A stretch of 38,578 nt of DNA from an uncultured Collinsella sp. GTDB lineage: Bacteria; Actinomycetota; Coriobacteriia; Coriobacteriales; Coriobacteriaceae. Shown here in pieces: positions 31,083 through 38,578 of the stretch. The stretch covers positions 1-38,578 of the forward strand of contig CABUZK010000014.1 in the NCBI GenBank assembly GCA_902496115.1, read 5' to 3'. How positions within the stretch are numbered: the first letter of the stretch is position 1; every line of letters begins with the position of its first letter. The notes under the pieces were generated by a model. The model did not search any database, was not told the DNA's origin, and saw nothing but the letters and a program-made list of their open reading frames with translations. Made by a program: the position numbers and the translations under genes.

Positions 31083-32198
31083 CTAACGCAATCCTTCTAC
31101 CGCGTCTGCCAAAAGGACGGCAGCGCGGTCCTGGGCCAAACCGCGAGCCGCCTGACGCATGGCATCGCGCGCCTGCGCATCATCGATAAGATGCAGCAGC
31201 TCATCGGCAAACGCCCGGGTGTCGATATCGGCATCGGCGCAGAGCACGCCAGCACCGGCATCGACCAGATAGCGGGCATTGGTGGTCTGATGATCGGCCG
31301 TCGCATGCGGATACGGCACCAGTACCGAAGGTGTGGCAAGGGCCGCGATCTCGGCAACGCTCGAAGCGCCCGAGCGCGAGAGGACCAAATCGGCCGCGGC
31401 CAGCATATCGCCCATATTGTCGATGTAGGGCTGGACGCGATACCGCTTCGCCTCCTCGGGCATCAGGGCAAGAGCACGCTCGGTGTCCTCGAAGCCATCG
31501 GCGCCCGTCGAATGCAAAACATAGAGATTATCGCGCGAGAGCAACTCGTTTTTAAGCGAAGCCACGCGCTCATTAAGATGTTGATCACCAAGTGAGCCGC
31601 CAAAAACCAGCAGGAGTGTGGCGTCCTCAGGCACGTCGAGAGCCCTGCGACCGCGAACCCGATCCCCCTCGATCACAGAACGGCGCACGGGGTTGCCGGT
31701 CATGAGCACATGGTCAGGATCGCCCTCACGCTCAAACACGGAACGTGCTGCCGGCACCGAGATGCAAACGCGGGCGGCATGCGAACTCATCATCTTGTTA
31801 GCAAGGCCCGGAACGGAGTTCTGTTCATGCAGCAGATACGGAATGCCCGCGTCTTTGCACCAGCCCAGAAGCGGGACCTCGACATAGGCGCCAAAACCTA
31901 TAGCGACATCGGGCTTGCAGGCTTTAGAAAAATGGCTGCCGAGCGCGCGCTTCGCCTTATAGACACGCCACAGCGAGCTCAATGCCGTCCAAGGGCGAGA
32001 GCGGTCGAAGCCCGTAACCGTAATCGGCACAAAATCGAACCCTGCCTCGGGAACCAGACGACCCTCGAGCTTATGCGACTGACCCACAAACACAACGTGG
32101 TGGCCACGGTCACGTAGCTCCTCGGCCAAGGCAAGTGCGGGGTTGATATGTCCCGCCGTGCCGCCGGCTGCGATAGCAACGGTCATCTTATCGGTCAT
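31083..32198 (-). CDS. murG: Lipid II synthase MurG (GlcNAc transferase)
   Basis: 371-residue peripheral membrane glycosyltransferase (GT28) converting lipid I to lipid II. The N-terminal glycine loop is GGTAGH at 12-17, HEQNSVPG at 124-131, FGGSLG opens the C-terminal domain, and SRSGASSVAEIAALATPSVLVPYP plus DHQTTNA bind UDP-GlcNAc. The start overlaps the ftsW stop by 11 bases and is preceded by GAAGGGACTACC. Confidence 0.97.
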   Translation of the reverse strand: MTDKMTVAIAAGGTAGHINPALALAEELRDRGHHVVFVGQSHKLEGRLVPEAGFDFVPITVTGFDRSRPWTALSSLWRVYKAKRALGSHFSKACKPDVAIGFGAYVEVPLLGWCKDAGIPYLLHEQNSVPGLANKMMSSHAARVCISVPAARSVFEREGDPDHVLMTGNPVRRSVIEGDRVRGRRALDVPEDATLLLVFGGSLGDQHLNERVASLKNELLSRDNLYVLHSTGADGFEDTERALALMPEEAKRYRVQPYIDNMGDMLAAADLVLSRSGASSVAEIAALATPSVLVPYPHATADHQTTNARYLVDAGAGVLCADADIDTRAFADELLHLIDDAQARDAMRQAARGLAQDRAAVLLADAVEGLR

Positions 32199-33702
32199 GG
32201 TAGTCCCTTCGTACGCGCGGCCCCTGGTCGTCGGTGCGCAAGCGCGCCGACGGGTCCGAATTCAAGTCGATCCGATTATATCCGCCACCCGTATTGCGCG
32301 GCGTCGGTCGTTGCGGGCGACTCTGCGGCACCGAGCGCGGACGAGCATCCGACTCCGAAGCAAAACCGTTCAAGACGGTAAAACCGCCACGCGACGAGCG
32401 CTCCCCACGCGTATGGGGAACACCGGCAGTGCTCTCGTCCATAACGGCAAAGCTATCGCGACGACGATCGTATTCATCGCGTCGAGCGCTCTCGTGCGAC
32501 ACGCGCAAAATAAGCCCGGCGAGCATGAGCGACACGATAATCGACGAGCCGCCATAGCTGATAAACGGCAGCGGCTTACCCGTCATAGGAAACACGTTGA
32601 GAATACCCAGCGCGTTGATCAAAAACTGCACCGCGAGGATAACCGCAGAGCCCGAAGCCATGAGCGCCCCGCGACGATCGGCGGCCTGCTCGGCAATTCG
32701 AAACGCCGAGTAGATCAGCATCGCAAACACCAAGAAAAACAGCAGCGTCCCCAAAAAGCCAACCTCCTCGCCAATGATGGCCAGGATGTAGTCGTTGTGA
32801 GCCTCGGGCAAATACGAGTACTTCATGGTTGAGTTGCCGATACCGCGGCCGAACAGTCCGCCCGAAGCAAACGCCATAATGGCGAGCGTTGCCTGATACC
32901 CGTCTCCATATTCATCTGCCCAAGGGTTCAAGAGAACCTGAATGCGCACCATACGGTACGGCTCGACGACAAGAGCGATCACGATGATGACGGCGCCAGC
33001 AAGAATCGCACCGATAATGTATTTTGGGTCAAGGCCGGCAAAGAGCGCCATGCACATGATCGTCAACAGAATAATCAGGATGGTGCCAAAGTCGGGCTGA
33101 ATAAAAATCAAGACGAGCGATATGCCCAAATATAAGCCCATGCCCTTAAGGAACTCATTGATGTTACCGCCGGGCGAAAACACGCGATCGAGCATGATGG
33201 CAGAATAGGCAATGGCAAACGGCTTGAGAAACTCCGATGGCTGAAACTGAATGCCGGCAATGCTCAGCCAACGCGTAGCGCCACGGCTGCCGCTACCAAA
33301 GAGGAACACCGCAAGCAGCAAGATCATCATAGCGATAAGGGCAAGTTTAAGCGCCCCTTCGCCAAACCAGCTATCGGGTGCAACGCGCGCGATGAACTCG
33401 AGGGCAGCAACACCGACGACAGTGAACATAAACTGCCGGAACAAAAAGTAGGTCGCGGAGTCGTTCTCGTGAAGCGCCTCGACTGAAGAAGCCGAGTACA
33501 CCATAAGCAGGCCAAAACAGACCAGCGAGAACAGGCAGGTCAAAAAGACCAGGCGGGGTCGCATGATACGTGCGGGGACGCCGGCGATATAACGTTCGCC
33601 GATGCCCTGCGTGCGACGACCGGCGCGCGGCGTGATGCACTGCGAGGAAGCACGGTCCGAGTCGGGCCTCCTCATATTCTGTCGGGGGCTCTCCTCTCTC
33701 AC
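32188..33702 (-). CDS. ftsW: SEDS family septal peptidoglycan polymerase FtsW
   Basis: About 504 residues with roughly ten membrane helices. SEDS glycosyltransferase features are FGLLMVYSASS, GSGSRGATRWLSIAGIQFQPSEFLKP, YSYLPEAHNDYILAIIGEEVGFLG and MTGKPLPFISYGGSSI. Its place between murD and murG indicates FtsW rather than RodA. The C-terminal tail of about 110 residues is polar and Arg-rich. There is no ATG at the front. GTG at 33702 has AGGGG six bases upstream, and a TTG at 33708 is the alternative. Confidence 0.92.
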   Translation of the reverse strand: MREESPRQNMRRPDSDRASSQCITPRAGRRTQGIGERYIAGVPARIMRPRLVFLTCLFSLVCFGLLMVYSASSVEALHENDSATYFLFRQFMFTVVGVAALEFIARVAPDSWFGEGALKLALIAMMILLLAVFLFGSGSRGATRWLSIAGIQFQPSEFLKPFAIAYSAIMLDRVFSPGGNINEFLKGMGLYLGISLVLIFIQPDFGTILIILLTIMCMALFAGLDPKYIIGAILAGAVIIVIALVVEPYRMVRIQVLLNPWADEYGDGYQATLAIMAFASGGLFGRGIGNSTMKYSYLPEAHNDYILAIIGEEVGFLGTLLFFLVFAMLIYSAFRIAEQAADRRGALMASGSAVILAVQFLINALGILNVFPMTGKPLPFISYGGSSIIVSLMLAGLILRVSHESARRDEYDRRRDSFAVMDESTAGVPHTRGERSSRGGFTVLNGFASESDARPRSVPQSRPQRPTPRNTGGGYNRIDLNSDPSARLRTDDQGPRVRRDYHDR

Positions 33703-33711
33703 CGGCAACCC

Positions 33712-35118
33712 CTATTCCATTTGCGTATTGGACGCAGCGGCAAGCTGGGCCACATAGTCCTTAAACACGCGACCGCGCTCCTCGTAGCCCGAGAACTCAT
33801 CGAACGAAGAGCAGGCGGGCGACAGTAAGATCACATCGCCGCGGCTCGAGAGCGAACGGGCAACGTCCACGGCATCGCGCAGGTCGTCGGCCTGGGCGAT
33901 ATCGACATCACCGTCGACATCCGCCTCGTCCATAGCGGCGGTAAAGCGCTCGCGCGCGTCGCCAAAGCAGACCACCGAGCGAACGTTATCCATCACAACG
34001 CGGGCAAAGGACTCGAGCGGCGTGCCCTTATCGTGACCGCCGAGCAGCAAGATCACATCGTCATCGGGAAACGCCGTCAGGGCCTTTTCGACCGCATCGG
34101 TGTTCGTTGCCTTGGAATCGTTAACATAGCGCACGCCATCGATCTCGCCACAGGGCTCAACGCGGTGCTCCAGCGGCTGGAACGAGACCAGGCCGCGACA
34201 CACACCGTCAACATCGGCGCCGACCGTCAGGGCCGCCGTGGCAGCACACAGGGCATTGATTACATTGTGATGGCCCGAAATCTTAAGCTCGGACGTATCG
34301 ACGAGCGGGGTCTCGACGCCCTTCAGGCGAATGACCATCTTGCCATCGCGAACAAATGCGGCGTCCTCGCCCGCAGGCTCGTCAAAAGCAACCTTGCAGA
34401 TGCGACGGCCCGGAACATAGATGTACTCATCGAACTCGTGGATACCGGCATCCTCGACATCAACAATCACCAGGTCATCGTCGACCATATTCTCGAAGAG
34501 CTTAATCTTGGCGAGCGCATAGTTCTTATGGCTCTTATGCCAGCCCAGATGATCGGGGGTAATGTTGAGCAGCACCGCCACACGGGGGTGAAGCTCCTGG
34601 GTCGTTGCGATCTGATAGCTCGAAAGCTCCGCCACAAACCACTCGTTATGCGCACGGCCATCGATCTCGTTCACCGGAGGCTCGCCAATGTTGCCGACAG
34701 CAACGCTCGCCTCGCCCGCCGCCTTAAGCAGGTAATCGGTCAGCGACGTGGTTGTCGTCTTGCCGTTGGTGCCCGTAATGGCAATCCAATTTTGGGGAGA
34801 CAGACGGTAGGCAAACTCGGGCTCACCCATAATCTGGGCAGCGTGATCACGGCCAGCCTTAAAGAATGCCGAGAACTCCGAGATGCCCGGACACGTCACG
34901 CATACATCAAACGCGCCCTCGACCTGCTCGGTTCCGTAGACAAACGATGCCCCGTGCGCCTCGAGCGAGCGCGTGGCATCGTTGGGCTCGGACGCGCCGC
35001 CACCGTAAACGGTAACGGCACTCACGCGCTCGGGATGCGCAAGCGCCCAGCGAGCGACATCAAGACCGGACTTGCCCTGGCCCAAAACGAGCAGGCTAAA
35101 GACATTAGCAAGAGGCAT
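33712..35118 (-). CDS. murD: UDP-N-acetylmuramoylalanine-D-glutamate ligase
   Basis: 468-residue Mur ligase adding D-Glu. LGQGKSGLDVARW near the N-terminus, CPGIS, the ATP loop GTNGKTTTT at 116-124, ELSSYQ, NITPDHLGWH, HNVINALCA, FQPLEHRVE and the C-terminal NDSKATNTDA and LLLGGHDKG are all typical of MurD. The start lies nine bases after the mraY stop without a clear ribosome site, implying coupling. Confidence 0.97.
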   Translation of the reverse strand: MPLANVFSLLVLGQGKSGLDVARWALAHPERVSAVTVYGGGASEPNDATRSLEAHGASFVYGTEQVEGAFDVCVTCPGISEFSAFFKAGRDHAAQIMGEPEFAYRLSPQNWIAITGTNGKTTTTSLTDYLLKAAGEASVAVGNIGEPPVNEIDGRAHNEWFVAELSSYQIATTQELHPRVAVLLNITPDHLGWHKSHKNYALAKIKLFENMVDDDLVIVDVEDAGIHEFDEYIYVPGRRICKVAFDEPAGEDAAFVRDGKMVIRLKGVETPLVDTSELKISGHHNVINALCAATAALTVGADVDGVCRGLVSFQPLEHRVEPCGEIDGVRYVNDSKATNTDAVEKALTAFPDDDVILLLGGHDKGTPLESFARVVMDNVRSVVCFGDARERFTAAMDEADVDGDVDIAQADDLRDAVDVARSLSSRGDVILLSPACSSFDEFSGYEERGRVFKDYVAQLAAASNTQME

Positions 35119-35127
35119 GAAAGACCA

Positions 35128-36147
35128 CTATCCCAACTGGAAGAACAACGCGAGGCCCAGGGCTCCGAAGGCCGCGGCGACAATCCAAAAACGGATGACG
35201 ACCTTGGTCTCGGCCCAGCCCTTCTTTTCGAAATGATGATGAATGGGCGCCATAAGGAAGACGCGCTTGTGCGTAAAGTGGAAATAGACAACCTGGATCA
35301 TGACCGACAGGGTCTCGACGATAAACAGACCGCCGATGATGAGGGAAACGACTTCGGTGTTGGTCATGATGGAGGTGCAGGCAAAAGCGGCACCCAGGGC
35401 AAGCGAGCCGGTATCGCCCATAAAGATGCTCGCCGGATAGCAGTTGAACCACAAAAAGCCCAGGCAGGCGCCGGCGCACGCCGTGCAGAAGATGGACAGG
35501 TTCACATCGCCGTGCAAAAACGCCATGGCGGCCATGGCCAGCATGGCGATCATGGAGGTGCCGCCGGCAAGACCGTCCAAGCCGTCGGTGAGGTTTACGG
35601 CGTTGGAAAGGCCCGCGATCATCAGCCAGCAAAAGACAAGGTAGAGCCACGGAAAAGAGAGGCCGCAAATGGTGGTCGAGAGCACACCAAGGTCGATCGT
35701 CAGGCCACCGGGGAAACGAATCTCGGGGGCGACGCCGCACCAGTTGACAGCAAGCACGGTAAAGGTAACGCAGATGAGGGTAAGGCCAATCATCTTGGCG
35801 TGAGGCGTCAGGCCGAGCGAGCGGCCGTGCGTGACAGAAGTCAGGTCGTCGATGAGGCCAAGAACGCCGGTTGCCAGCGTGGCGAGCAGCACAAGCACGA
35901 GCTCGGTGGTGAGCTTTCCCATCAAAAGGCAGGTCAGCGAAACGGCAACCAGGATGATGACGCCACCCATGGTGGGCGTGCCCTGCTTAATCAGGTGACG
36001 CTTGGGGCCATCGGCGCGAACCTGCTGGCCGATGCCCTCGACCTTCAGGAGCTTAATCCACCACGGCATAAGCAGCATCGCGATGACGGCGGCGATGCCC
36101 AACCCCAAAAATGCCTGGTACGTAGGATACGAAGGATTGCCGAACAT
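35128..36147 (-). CDS. mraY: Phospho-N-acetylmuramoyl-pentapeptide transferase
   Basis: 339-residue ten-helix membrane enzyme forming lipid I. KQGTPTMGG at 54-62, the aspartate pair D100-D101 in LIDDLTSVTHGRSLGL, NLTDGLDGLAGG at 185-196, MGDTGSLALG and the MAPIHHHFEKKGWAETKVVIRFW segment are all MraY hallmarks. The start is three bases past the murF stop. The ribosome site is weak. Confidence 0.97.
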   Translation of the reverse strand: MFGNPSYPTYQAFLGLGIAAVIAMLLMPWWIKLLKVEGIGQQVRADGPKRHLIKQGTPTMGGVIILVAVSLTCLLMGKLTTELVLVLLATLATGVLGLIDDLTSVTHGRSLGLTPHAKMIGLTLICVTFTVLAVNWCGVAPEIRFPGGLTIDLGVLSTTICGLSFPWLYLVFCWLMIAGLSNAVNLTDGLDGLAGGTSMIAMLAMAAMAFLHGDVNLSIFCTACAGACLGFLWFNCYPASIFMGDTGSLALGAAFACTSIMTNTEVVSLIIGGLFIVETLSVMIQVVYFHFTHKRVFLMAPIHHHFEKKGWAETKVVIRFWIVAAAFGALGLALFFQLG

Positions 36148-36150
36148 GGA

Positions 36151-37575
36151 CTAGCACACACCTTCCACAAAGCGATCGAGCTCAACGAAGCGTGAGCCCT
36201 TGACCAGCACGACATCATGCTGCTCAAGAGCGCCGCCCATACGGTCGAGCACCTGCTGATAGTCGGAGAACACCTGAATGCGGTCCTCATCCATACCCAT
36301 CATGCGCGCGGCCTCGGCCATACGCTGGGCAAGCTCACCGCCGACACATGCGAGCATATCGAGCTTCTTGGCCGCCGCATAGGCGCCCACCAGCTCATGC
36401 ATGCGAGGAGCCTCGTCGCCCATCTCGCCCATCTCGCCCAGAACCGCCATGCGCGAACCCGTGCACGAAAGCGAACACAGCAGGTCGAGGCCGGCTGCCA
36501 TCGATTCGGCACTGGCGTTATATGAGTCGTCGATGACGCGAGCGCCGCTCTTGGCGCGCTTGATTTCCTGGCGATGCCCGGTAATCGTAAGACCCCTAAA
36601 GGCGGCATCGATCTGCTCGGGCGTCACGCCAAGACGATAGGCAACCGCCGCGGCCTTGACGGCATTGGGAACGGACTGCGCGCCGGGAATGGCAAGCAGT
36701 GTGTCGATAGTCTCGCCCAAGCCAAAATCGAGCGTAAAGACCGGGCGCCCCTCGTCATCAATGCGAATGTCGCACGCACGGACCTCATCGTCGTCCGAGA
36801 CGCCCGCAAGCATCACGTCGACGCCCGCAGGCGCGGCAAAGGTGTCGCGGATGAACGGAGTAAAGTCGTCCTCACCACCCAAAACCAGCAACGGGAGAAG
36901 GTCTCCGGCGGCGCACATGCCGCCAACAATCTCGGATTTGGCACGAGCGATATTCTCGCGACTGCCCAGAATACCGATATGGGAGGTGCCGATCTTGGTC
37001 ACAATGGCAAGGTTGGGATTGGCGGACTGAGACATGCGCTCAATCTCGTGGAAATGGTTCATGCCCATCTCGAGCACCAGAACCTCGGTGTCGGCAGGGG
37101 CCGCCAGCACCGTGAGCGGCATACCGATCAGGTTGTTGTAGTTACCCTTGGTTGCCCAAACGCGATAGCGCTTGGCGAGCACCGCGGCGAGCACGTCCTT
37201 GGTCGTTGTCTTGCCGATAGAGCCGGTAATGCCAATTACCAGGCAGCCAAGCTCCAAACGATAAGCGTGAGCCAGGCGCAGCAAAAACTCCTCGGGGTCA
37301 TCGGTATGCAGGATGGCGCAGCCCTTCTCATGGGCCAGCGAAAGCAGCTCGGCATCGGGCTCGCGCGTCATCACTACGGCGCCGGCACCCGACTCGATGG
37401 CACGGGAAGCAAAGTCGTTGCCGTCGACCTTTTCACCCGGGAAGGCGACGAATATCGTGCCCTCCTCAACCTGGCGCGAGTCGATAACGCAACCGCGGCA
37501 TACCCGATCGGCTTCTCCCGTCACGGTTCGGGCCCCTGTTGCGGCCGCGAGATTGTTGACGGCGATCTCTATCAT
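36151..37575 (-). CDS. murF: UDP-MurNAc-tripeptide-D-Ala-D-Ala ligase
   Basis: 474-residue Mur ligase adding D-Ala-D-Ala. IDSRQVEEGTIFVAFPGEKVDGNDF at the N-terminus is typical of MurF/MurE. The ATP loop GITGSIGKTTTK is at 115-126, followed by NYNNLIGMPLTVL, EMGMNHFHEIERMS and DDSYNASAESM, which favour MurF. The start is preceded by GGGGAGCTGCA. No murE lies between the transpeptidase gene and murF, so murE must be elsewhere. Confidence 0.96.
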   Translation of the reverse strand: MIEIAVNNLAAATGARTVTGEADRVCRGCVIDSRQVEEGTIFVAFPGEKVDGNDFASRAIESGAGAVVMTREPDAELLSLAHEKGCAILHTDDPEEFLLRLAHAYRLELGCLVIGITGSIGKTTTKDVLAAVLAKRYRVWATKGNYNNLIGMPLTVLAAPADTEVLVLEMGMNHFHEIERMSQSANPNLAIVTKIGTSHIGILGSRENIARAKSEIVGGMCAAGDLLPLLVLGGEDDFTPFIRDTFAAPAGVDVMLAGVSDDDEVRACDIRIDDEGRPVFTLDFGLGETIDTLLAIPGAQSVPNAVKAAAVAYRLGVTPEQIDAAFRGLTITGHRQEIKRAKSGARVIDDSYNASAESMAAGLDLLCSLSCTGSRMAVLGEMGEMGDEAPRMHELVGAYAAAKKLDMLACVGGELAQRMAEAARMMGMDEDRIQVFSDYQQVLDRMGGALEQHDVVLVKGSRFVELDRFVEGVC

Positions 37576-37698
37576 TGCAGCTCCCCTGTAAACCTAATAA
37601 TGCTATCGGCGTATTGTATCCCAGCGCCGCCTACGCGTGGTGCAGGGCGTGTGAACAACCCGGATTAACCGACTGGCCATTTCATAGATAGTAACCCC

Positions 37699-38578
37699 CT
37701 ACTTGGTGCGCGGGACACCCAACACGTCAAGCGCACTGGCCATAATGGACTGGAACGGCACTGCGGCGGCATCGGAGCCTGACGGGGTTCCGTCAAGGGT
37801 GATATAGCACAGGACCTTGGGCGACTGCGCCGGGGCAAACCCCATAAAAGACGACATGTAGTTCTCTTTGAGGTAGCCGCCGTTCTCATCGGCGCGCTCG
37901 GCCGTACCTGTCTTGCCCGCCACGTCGTAGCCGTCCACCGCGCCGCCAACGCCCGTTCCCTCGGCAACGACCGTCTGCATACACGATGTCACCTGCGAGG
38001 CGGCCTCCTCGGAAATCGCGCGATCCCCCTCGCCCCAATCCTTTTCATCGCCCTTGCTCGACTTATAGAAGTGCGGAGTCATCATCACGCCGCCGTTCGC
38101 GATGCCGCCCACGGCACGTGCGACCTCAATCGGCGAGACGGACAGCGCCTGGCCAAAGCTCATAGCACCCAAGGTGGCACCATCGTACTGGTCGCGCTCC
38201 TTGACGATGCCCAGACTCTCACCCGGAAAATCGACACCGGAGCTATGACCGATACCCCACTTGTCCACATAGGTGGCAAAATCATCGGCACCGATCTTGC
38301 GCCCCACCAGGACAAAACCGACATTGGACGAACGGCGCATCATCTCGCGTACGTCCATTGTCATGGTGTAGTCACGCTTGTCGGCATCGGTAACGGTATC
38401 GTCGCCCACCTTGATACTCGCGGGAACCTCAAACGATGTGCTCGGGCGCACAACGCCCAAATCAAATCCGGCGCCCGCAACCAGCGTCTTAAAGACCGAG
38501 CCGGGCTCGTAGGCATCCGTCACCAGACGAAGGTTCATGTCCTCGGTCTTGGCGTTTTCCAAATTGGTCTGGTCGTAG
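37699..38578 (-). CDS. ftsI: Division transpeptidase (FtsI/PBP type), 3' part only
   Basis: The gene runs off the right end of the window; only the last 292 or so codons are present. They cover the transpeptidase domain: YEPGSVFKTL holds the SxxK catalytic serine, MRRSSNVGFV the SxN motif, and AGKTGTAERAD the KTG motif. The frame stays open to 38578 (YDQTNLENAKTED at the edge), so the N-terminal membrane helix and dimerisation domain lie outside. Its place ahead of murF in the dcw cluster suggests the FtsI/PBP3 (SpoVD-like) septal enzyme that pairs with FtsW. No C-terminal PASTA domain is present. Confidence 0.9.
   Translation of the reverse strand, partial: YDQTNLENAKTEDMNLRLVTDAYEPGSVFKTLVAGAGFDLGVVRPSTSFEVPASIKVGDDTVTDADKRDYTMTMDVREMMRRSSNVGFVLVGRKIGADDFATYVDKWGIGHSSGVDFPGESLGIVKERDQYDGATLGAMSFGQALSVSPIEVARAVGGIANGGVMMTPHFYKSSKGDEKDWGEGDRAISEEAASQVTSCMQTVVAEGTGVGGAVDGYDVAGKTGTAERADENGGYLKENYMSSFMGFAPAQSPKVLCYITLDGTPSGSDAAAVPFQSIMASALDVLGVPRTK

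Overview
The window looks like a chromosomal segment of a high-G+C Gram-positive bacterium, most likely a Coriobacteriia member close to Collinsella. This is an inference from gene content, not a database hit. Supporting signs are FtsZ with SepF and DivIVA as division partners, the SepF-YggT-DivIVA block downstream of the division and cell wall (dcw) cluster, GAAAGGA/GGAGG ribosome sites, and heavily C/G-ending codons.

Region 1 (1-11.5 kb) is housekeeping metabolism on both strands: argG, a Cof-type HAD phosphatase, DNA polymerase I (polA), an M18 aminopeptidase, yaaA, a small membrane-anchored protein, then thiC behind a clear TPP riboswitch, and thiD. A 332-base gap after thiD holds the most unusual non-coding feature: three 55-bp hairpin units in tandem. 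They are built from six 15-bp repeats of alternating orientation spaced about every 40 bases.

Region 2 (11.8-17.8 kb) is mixed: an SGNH hydrolase, a PARG-like (TIGR02452-type) macrodomain protein with a changed catalytic motif, a Bax-inhibitor-1 family membrane protein, a small unknown protein, a PiT phosphate transporter with its DUF47 partner, and a nitroreductase whose first third has different codon usage from the rest.

Region 3 (17.9-38.6 kb) lies wholly on the minus strand and is the dcw cluster. Read in transcription order it runs: division transpeptidase (cut by the window end), murF, mraY, murD, ftsW, murG, murC, murB, ftsQ, ftsZ, ylmD, pstS, pstC, pstA, pstB, phoU, yggS (ylmE), sepF (ylmF), yggT (ylmG), divIVA. 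In many Firmicutes and Actinobacteria the ylmD-ylmE-ylmF-ylmG-divIVA genes are adjacent. Here a complete high-affinity phosphate operon (pstSCAB-phoU) sits between ylmD and ylmE, and pstS overlaps the ylmD stop by four bases (ATGA). A pair of 11-bp-spaced direct repeats resembling a PhoP (PHO) box lies upstream of ylmD, just after the ftsZ terminator. With the PiT/DUF47 pair at 15.2-17.0 kb, both phosphate uptake systems lie within 10 kb.

Other points of interest: YggT has no ATG/GTG/TTG start able to encode its first membrane helix, and seems to begin at ATC. Two long inverted repeats (2930-3058 and 16983-17057) share architecture and a downstream tail. No tRNA, rRNA, CRISPR array, prophage or transposase gene was seen.
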